Shown one piece after another: positions 21,915 through 27,017 of a stretch of 27,017 nt of DNA (positions are counted from its first letter, which is position 1; every line of letters begins with the position of its first letter). A model generated the notes under the pieces. It saw only the letters and a list, made by a program, of their open reading frames with translations. It made no database searches and was not told where the DNA came from. Both the position numbers and the translations under genes were made by a program. Origin of the DNA: Phoronis australis (taxonomy: Eukaryota > Phoronida > Phoronidae); contig NMRA01000519.1 of assembly GCA_002633005.1 (NCBI GenBank), forward strand, positions 202,402 through 229,418. Reading direction: 5' to 3'.

Positions 21915-22600
21915 CACAGGCGTCCTCAGCTTCTGATCGTCCCCAATACACTACATACAATACTACAAGGTACGACACTCCCGACTAGAAATTCCACGGG
22001 TGCTTCATTTCAGCCGTCCATAGCAAATATAAAATTCAATAAATTTACACAAAACAGAGGTTCAACAAACCATGAAGAATTGTTCTTTCTCCCAATACCA
22101 TTCACGGTGTCCTGTTCCGGCGACTTCGTAAGAAATTCGCAGTCAAAGAACAAAAATGTTCACAAAAAGCCTCCACACACTTTCATCGTGGGCCGCTCGA
22201 GGTCGAGGACGGTACGCCGGAAATTGCCGGTTTGTCGCGTAAAGTCACGCCAGTAGAAAAATTATTGAGTACTTCCGCAACTCACCGGCAATTTCCGGCG
22301 TACCGTCCTTGACCTCGAGCGGCCCACGATGAAAGTGTGTGGGGGCTTTTTGAGAACATTTTTGTTCTTTGACTGCGAATTTCTTACGAAGTCAATGGAA
22401 CAGGACACCGTGAATGGTATTGGGAGAAAGAACAATTCTTCATGGTTTGTTGAAACTATGTTTTGTGTAAATTTATTGAGTTTTATATTTCCTATGGACG
22501 GCTGAAGTGAAGCACCCGTGGAATTTCTAGTCGGGAGTGTCATACCTTGTAGTATTGTATGTAGTGTATTGGGGACGATCAGAAGCTGAGGACGCCTGTG
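21915..22600. repeat. Large palindrome: ~316-bp arms, ~96% identity, 53-nt loop
   Basis: The left arm is 21915-22230 and the right arm 22284-22600. About 12 differences were counted by eye. Frames of 140 and 93 codons run inward through the two arms, but most differences between them change amino acids, which argues against coding. The inner ends are GC- and CpG-rich (GGCCGCTCGAGGTC). No terminal motif or target duplication typical of a transposon was seen. Confidence 0.92.
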
Positions 22601-22605
22601 GTCCT

Positions 22606-22633
22606 GGTATACTATAGCCTATACAGTATACTG
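22606..22633. repeat. Short imperfect palindrome beside the large palindrome
   Basis: GTATACTATAGCCTATACAG followed by TATAC can pair GTATACT with AGTATAC. It lies just outside the right arm. Confidence 0.5.
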
Positions 22634-23035
22634 CTGAGTGAGTGCTGTAGACTAGAAGACCAAGTGTCAGACCAAAAAACTGAAAGGAAATAGAACGGCA
22701 TAACAACGTTTCAAGACACCAACAGTAAAGTACTAAAGCTGAAGTTGCTGAAAGTGATACAGATGTTATCCAAGATTTCCCAAGAAAAACAATATTATAC
22801 TTCCAAAATCTGAAACACCCAATTAACCTGAACAAGATAGGAACATTCTGAAACATGAGTGCATCATTTGTTAGCAGGAAAAGTATATTACGGACTATAT
22901 TTCAAGAAAGAGAAAGAAGTATAGCTTTCAAAAACAGATACGTGTTTTTGAAAGGTACATCTTGGTGTTTTCCAAGTGTTGTTTTTTAACTCGTTCAGCC
23001 CCTTGGCTGCCTAGGCCTTAGACAATACCGCTGAC

Positions 23036-23110
23036 CCAGTAGAGACGGTGATCATACCATAGGTATTCCATATGCCCGATGGTTTTCGGCAAATTATGTT
23101 CCTATAAGTT
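23036..23110 (+). repeat. Dispersed repeat family Y, copy 2
   Basis: CAGTAGAGACGGTGATCATA is followed by CCATAGGTATTCCATATGCC and TTTTCGGCAAATTATGT. The first block matches copy 3 and the second the shared core. Confidence 0.6.
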
Positions 23111-23452
23111 TAGAAGTACCACTTAGAGAGATGCCTCTGAGGTCGTTAATGTTTTCATTTGTTCCCAGTTTAAACAAATACTCCTACAATCCTGTTTTTC
23201 GAACACTCCATTGTTCAGTTGCCACATCGACACTGCTTGCGCTAAGGGGTAATTCTATGGGTGTAATTTTAAAGCACTTAAGTCAAAAATTTTTGAGAAG
23301 GTTAAATGGAGTAGATGGTTGCAAACAACATGCCGAAGAGGCCATCATCCCCTGCCGTAGTCCTGGGATAGAGGGAACCTCTTATCAATTTTTTGTAAAT
23401 ATTAATTACTTAGGTAGCTGCAATGATAATTAAATTATGGTGCCTAAGTGGC

Positions 23453-23492
23453 CATCGTCGCCGTCGAAATTTGAGGACGATGGAAGCCACTG
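23453..23492. repeat. GC-rich hairpin
   Basis: GGCCATCGTC and GACGATGGAAGCC can pair with a small bulge around an AT-rich loop. Its significance is unknown. Confidence 0.4.
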
Positions 23493-23781
23493 TCCATTTC
23501 ATCAAACGTTGATTACCTTAAGTGTAAATCGGTGGTTTGAGCATCTGATTTAAAAAATTAAATTTCAATCACTGCACTGGTACATCAGCTGATTTATTTT
23601 CAGTTGCATCAACTAATCTAATTATTAGACGAGCAACATTTTTAGGCTACAGATCAGACAGCATGTAAATTTGTTAGGCTGGTGGTGGATCAGTTCCTGA
23701 TAAGTCCGTCTGAAAAAGTTGCATGACAACTCACTCATAGTTGAATGTTAAATTAGTGTTAACAGTTCGGGTTTTTTTCAG

Positions 23782-24510
23782 TTGGACTTATATCGCAAGC
23801 AACAGCTCAGTCCAGAGCCCTGAATATGCAAATGAAGATAAAGACCTTGTGTCTTAGAAGCCAAGTACCACAGATCATCATGCTATAAAAAATAGAAAGA
23901 CAGCAATTGTGAAGAGTGACCAATCCACAGTTTTCAGAGATGTTTTTCTACAGTTTTGCTTGGAGTTCATTGAATCAAAGCTTCTAACACATGAAGATGT
24001 CATTTGTCTTTCAAAACTAAAGCAAGACTTTGAAGCTGTTCTTCAGAAAGCTGGTGTGCCTGAAATTATTTGGACAGGTAATCTTAAGAAATATTGTTGA
24101 AGCTACTCACTGTTGTAGTTTGTGCCCGACTAAGAGATACGAAAGTGAATTGAGGCTAGTGTTCAATAATTCACTTGCTGAGTCTAATTAACACAGCCCA
24201 TTATAACACATTTTGAATAAAACATTTGCCCAAATCCTGCCCACCTAAAAACAAGGACTTAGTGTTTGACCCTTCATTGCCAGCAGGCCAATCACCAGTG
24301 TGTAGTGCTGTACCCTCTCTAATCGACCATAGTTTCCTCCTTGGCGGTGGAGTTTTGCAGTTAAAATGTATGGCAATGACCGCATCTCCATTGACAATAC
24401 TAAACGATGAACGCTGCAAGTGCAAAAAGAACATGTGTGCTGGGAAACTGAGTTTGTGCTGCAATGCTGGGTCAAACTGTACAGAAATGTGCAGCTGTGA
24501 CAACTACTAA
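23782..24510 (+). pseudogene. Plus-strand gene remnant with C-terminal CXC-like cysteine motif
   Basis: A strong 3' splice site (GTTTTTTTCAG, ending 23781) opens a frame from 23783 to 24077, broken once by TAG at 23855. Before the stop it reads WTYIASNSSVQSPEYANEDK, after it a charged helical stretch containing FRDVFLQFCLEFIESKLLTH. It ends at a possible donor, ACAG|GTAATC (phase 1). An acceptor at CATTGCCAG (24283) or CAG (24286) would restore the phase. The frame then runs to TAA at 24508-24510 and includes RCKCKKNMCAG and NCTEMCSC, with Cys at 24415, 24421, 24436, 24457, 24460, 24478, 24490 and 24496. This spacing resembles the tesmin/TSO1-type CXC tail of many invertebrate transposon-like proteins. 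No start codon exists in this part. The family assignment is inference. The stop makes a pseudogene the simplest reading. Confidence 0.5.
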
Positions 24511-24598
24511 CATCAGCAACACCGACTGCATAACATTGGATAGTTCTTTGACAAGTCAACCCTAAATAGACCTCCAACCCCGTTATTTCATTTTTTGT

Positions 24599-24604
24599 AT
24601 TAAA
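24599..24604 (+). promoter_or_regulatory. Possible polyadenylation signal of the CXC-like remnant
   Basis: ATTAAA lies 89 nt after the stop of the plus-strand frame. It is a frequent hexamer in AT-rich DNA, so support is slight. Confidence 0.2.
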
Positions 24605-24786
24605 AAGTTAATTTTATTTGTTGATTAAGTCATAGAAAGATCATACTTTGATCATTGTCATGTACTTGACTCATACTGCTTGATAAACCCTGTCAGAATA
24701 ATCTATTATTTTCATACAGTCTGTGTGCACATTCACAGAGATCATTCAAGTATATTGTTTTTGTACTATAACGTATTTCTGGTGTA

Positions 24787-24787
24787 N
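24787..24787. other. Ambiguous base (N)
   Basis: This is the only undetermined base in the window. Confidence 1.
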
Positions 24788-25992
24788 TTATGCAAACAAG
24801 CTGTATTTTACACCATTAGTCAATGTTTTAGTCGTTGAGGCACAACTTTTGCCCAGTCTCTAGTGTTTTGTGTTATTTTTGTTGCCAGACAATGCCAGAA
24901 TAACTCCTAGTATCATTCAGACGTAGTTTGCATTTTTGCCACTAGGTGTCTCTTTACATTTTTAAATTTCACTGTTTACAATTAATCTACAATAGTAAAA
25001 CATGTAATGTGAATGTAATATTGTTCAATAAAATGGCACTGATGGGACCATATTACTTGTTTTACAAAAGTCACCAAAACTGTTGTTTTTACAAATATAA
25101 GTTTATTAAGCTCTTTGGTGATTATAAGGTAACTTAACTCAAATTTCTCAAAAATGTGCAATTTTATATGTGGAAACTTTTTAGATTTTGATAACACTCT
25201 AATAAATGAGTTAAAAACACCAAAATAAAATTGCCCCCCTAAAGTACTCACAAAAACCATTTTCTAGAGGCCCTACAAATTCTGGCCCACGGATTAAATG
25301 TCTGTATCTGGAACATCCCTCGGTTTGTAAAATAATCCTCGAATTCTTTAGGCCTTTGCGCGACAGACGACATGATTAAGTATGTAGAATGCGGATGTCA
25401 ATAATGACGAAAACCGCAGCTGACACTGGCTGTGCAAAATCCCGGAATTACTCCCCTGAAAATGCAAATTTCGGGGACAGACACAGTGAAGAGTTGGTAC
25501 AGCTTGCCAGTTTTTCACAGGGTGCAATCATAAATATTGGATCACCCAAAGAAACTACTCGAAAGCGTTTTTATTCATATGTATGTTGAGCTGCTGGTAA
25601 CACCGGTCTGTGTCACGGGCGCGCGGAATTTTGAAAAATCACTTTTTGAGCATTAAATTCATCATTTCTGAAATTACTGATGGCCTATTTCTTTGAGCGA
25701 CTGCCGACCAGCTGTTAATATTAAGAGAAGTGGTCATCATTTCAAGCTTTTTAAATTTTGCCAACACTTTCTTAATTCTGACCGATCCCGTCGAACCCGT
25801 CCAAAATAACATTCTGGCCGTCCAACAGAAGGCCGTTGCGTAAACCGTTACTTGGGAGTCCGATTATTTTACGCTGTGAAACGTACAGTTGTATATTTTA
25901 GAGAATAAAATCTTTTAATGTGTATGACATGTGACTTCCGTGTGTAACACGGAGTCGTATATTGCTCTTCTAAATTTCGGAATCTGAACCCA

Positions 25993-26075
25993 GTGCCTCG
26001 TGGTCTAGAGGTTTAGAGCAAAATAAGAGCGAATTCACCACGTCTTACGACCAAAGTACGATACCCAGTGTCAGT
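25993..26075 (+). repeat. Degenerate tRNA-like sequence
   Basis: TGGTCTAGAGG at 26001 fits an A box and AGTACGATACC at 26055 is close to a B box, about 50 nt apart. Arms do not pair convincingly. It is probably an old tRNA-derived SINE head, unrelated in detail to the one at 10052. Confidence 0.35.
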
Positions 26076-26278
26076 AGCTAAGTTTTGGAGTAACAAATTT
26101 GTAAAGAATGAAACAAAAATTGAGAACTTGCTGAATCAAATAATCGTGGAGAGTGGAAAAAGGTTAGAAAATTAATAAAAGTAGAGAGCCGAATAAGCGT
26201 CGTATAGACCGGAAAACGAGCCTGAAAAAAATAATCGTATAGATACGGCTATTCGAAACTCGAGAATAGTCACGTTGT

Positions 26279-26342
26279 TATAAATACCTTTTCCGCACGC
26301 CAGGGGATATGACGTCACCTGCTGCGCACAGTGTTAAAAATG
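26279..26342 (+). promoter_or_regulatory. Promoter-like cluster: TATA box, CRE, ATG
   Basis: TATAAATA at 26279-26287 is followed by a full CRE palindrome TGACGTCA at 26310-26317 and AAAATGGCAAG at 26337, an ATG in good context. The frame (MASSHFWELNEGLLEEKV) stops after 18 codons. After two stop codons the same frame stays open for 26 more codons (to 26482). No gene could be built on it. Confidence 0.25.
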
Positions 26343-26494
26343 GCAAGTTCACATTTTTGGGAACTGAACGAAGGACTGCTCGAAGAAAAAGTTTGATAAC
26401 TGGAGTATTTGTTCGAGGTGGAAGGAATTAAATACATCGATGGCCTCCTAAGGTGTCCCTCTATGCGCAAATGGTATTCATAACAACACGACTT

Positions 26495-26610
26495 TGATGT
26501 TTTAGTCGATGTTAGGCATAATTCGCCAAAAAGCCAGCGGTGAATAAAGCTCCTATAGGAGCTACATGCACCGTCTCTACTGGAAAGCCAGAGACGGTGG
26601 TCACTGTCTA
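26495..26610 (-). repeat. Dispersed repeat family Y, copy 3, with terminal hairpin
   Basis: On the minus strand, CCAGTAGAGACGGTGCATGT, CTCCTATAGGAGCTTTATTC and GGCGAATTATGCC followed by CGACTAAAACATCAA match copies 1 and 2. Next to it CACCGTCTCTACTGG and CCAGAGACGGTG form a hairpin with a 4-nt loop (26570-26599). Confidence 0.7.
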
Positions 26611-27017
26611 TAGTTGGTCATGATCAAGTAATGGCACTGGTCAGATATAGTAGACTCTGATTTTGAGAACCAGTTTAATTGTACCCGTTATTCAGTGATT
26701 GCCTAGGAGCGCTATATCCGACAAGTGCCTAAAGTGACTTTTCAAAAACTTGATTTATGCCAATTATGGAGGGGGATGCTATTATATTGGCCTGTACGTA
26801 ATTGTTGATGCACAGGCAGGGGATCATCTTAGCCAGCCAGCTAGCTGTATGAAGACAAAATCTGAGAATCAACCGATACGATGCCCATTACAGCTGTTTA
26901 AGTGAAAAACAATGCAATTAACGTCATTTTCTTGCGTAACTCTCCGCCTTTTCTAACAATGAAAAGTATGTCGTCCTTTTGAAAACAATACGCTCGTATC
27001 ATGCGCACGCGCCATTT

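Larger units (their letters stand above)
19028..27017 (-). other. Intron 1 of ATP6V0D1 (incomplete) or upstream region
   Basis: No sequence matching the expected first ~43 residues (ending CETLE, donor after a phase-1 G) was found on the minus strand, so exon 1 probably lies beyond the window. The stretch 19028-20700 shows nothing recognisable. The stretch 25140-26270 becomes more CpG-containing. Confidence 0.6.

Noticed and set aside
21834-22256. 140-codon plus-strand frame and its 93-codon counterpart at 22543-22262
   Set aside because: They are two arms of one palindrome. Most differences between the arms change amino acids, so the frame is not under protein constraint.
24245-24577. 110- and 100-codon minus-strand frames
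   Set aside because: They are antisense to the cysteine-rich plus-strand frame, with no motif of their own.
27000-27017. Minus-strand AAATGGCGCGTGCGC at the window edge as a start codon for ATP6V0D1
   Set aside because: The frame that follows (MARAHDTSV, stop after 20 codons) does not resemble the V-ATPase d N-terminus.

Overview
The window is eukaryotic nuclear DNA from an invertebrate animal. It is AT-rich, most of its length is intron, and it holds the body of one recognisable gene on the minus strand: the metazoan V-type proton ATPase subunit d (ATP6V0D1 orthologue). Seven coding exons (2-8) lie between 19027 and 884. Spliced in order they give 308 residues that line up without a gap with residues 44 to 351 of the 351-residue human protein, to the natural stop. 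Exon 1 (about 43 residues) was not found and is probably beyond position 27017, so intron 1 is at least 8 kb. The species cannot be named from this sequence. Intron-rich structure, tRNA-derived repeats, MITE-like and foldback elements and a single ambiguous base (24787) suggest a draft assembly of a bilaterian, possibly marine.

Layout from low to high coordinates: 1-883 gene 3' flank and probable 3'UTR; 884-1045 exon 8; 1046-6296 intron 7, with a degenerate ~300-bp higher-order repeat array carrying CTCF-like motifs and a 45-bp tandem repeat; 6297-6374 exon 7; 6375-9741 intron 6, with a 450-bp foldback element; 9742-9918 exon 6; 9919-13601 intron 5, with an inverted-repeat element around a tRNA-like core, a longer relative of the foldback element with a 5-bp target duplication, and a 65-bp tandem repeat beside exon 5; 13602-13679 exon 5; 13680-16520 intron 4, with a MITE-like element; 16521-16600 exon 4; 16601-17574 intron 3, with a purine-rich minisatellite; 17575-17753 exon 3; 17754-18855 intron 2; 18856-19027 exon 2; 19028-27017 intron 1 or upstream sequence.

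Intron 1 is the most unusual part. It contains a promoter-like cluster (CTCF-like motif, CCAAT box, YY1-like ATG) near 21641-21718, a 686-bp palindrome with ~96% identical arms (21915-22600), and a plus-strand gene remnant (23782-24510). The remnant has a strong 3' splice site, a long reading frame broken by one TAG, a phase-compatible intron and a cysteine-rich CXC-like C-terminus. Three copies of a short dispersed repeat and two weaker promoter-like or tRNA-like patches follow.

Only the V-ATPase gene can be given a function with confidence. Everything else is repeat-derived or a candidate.
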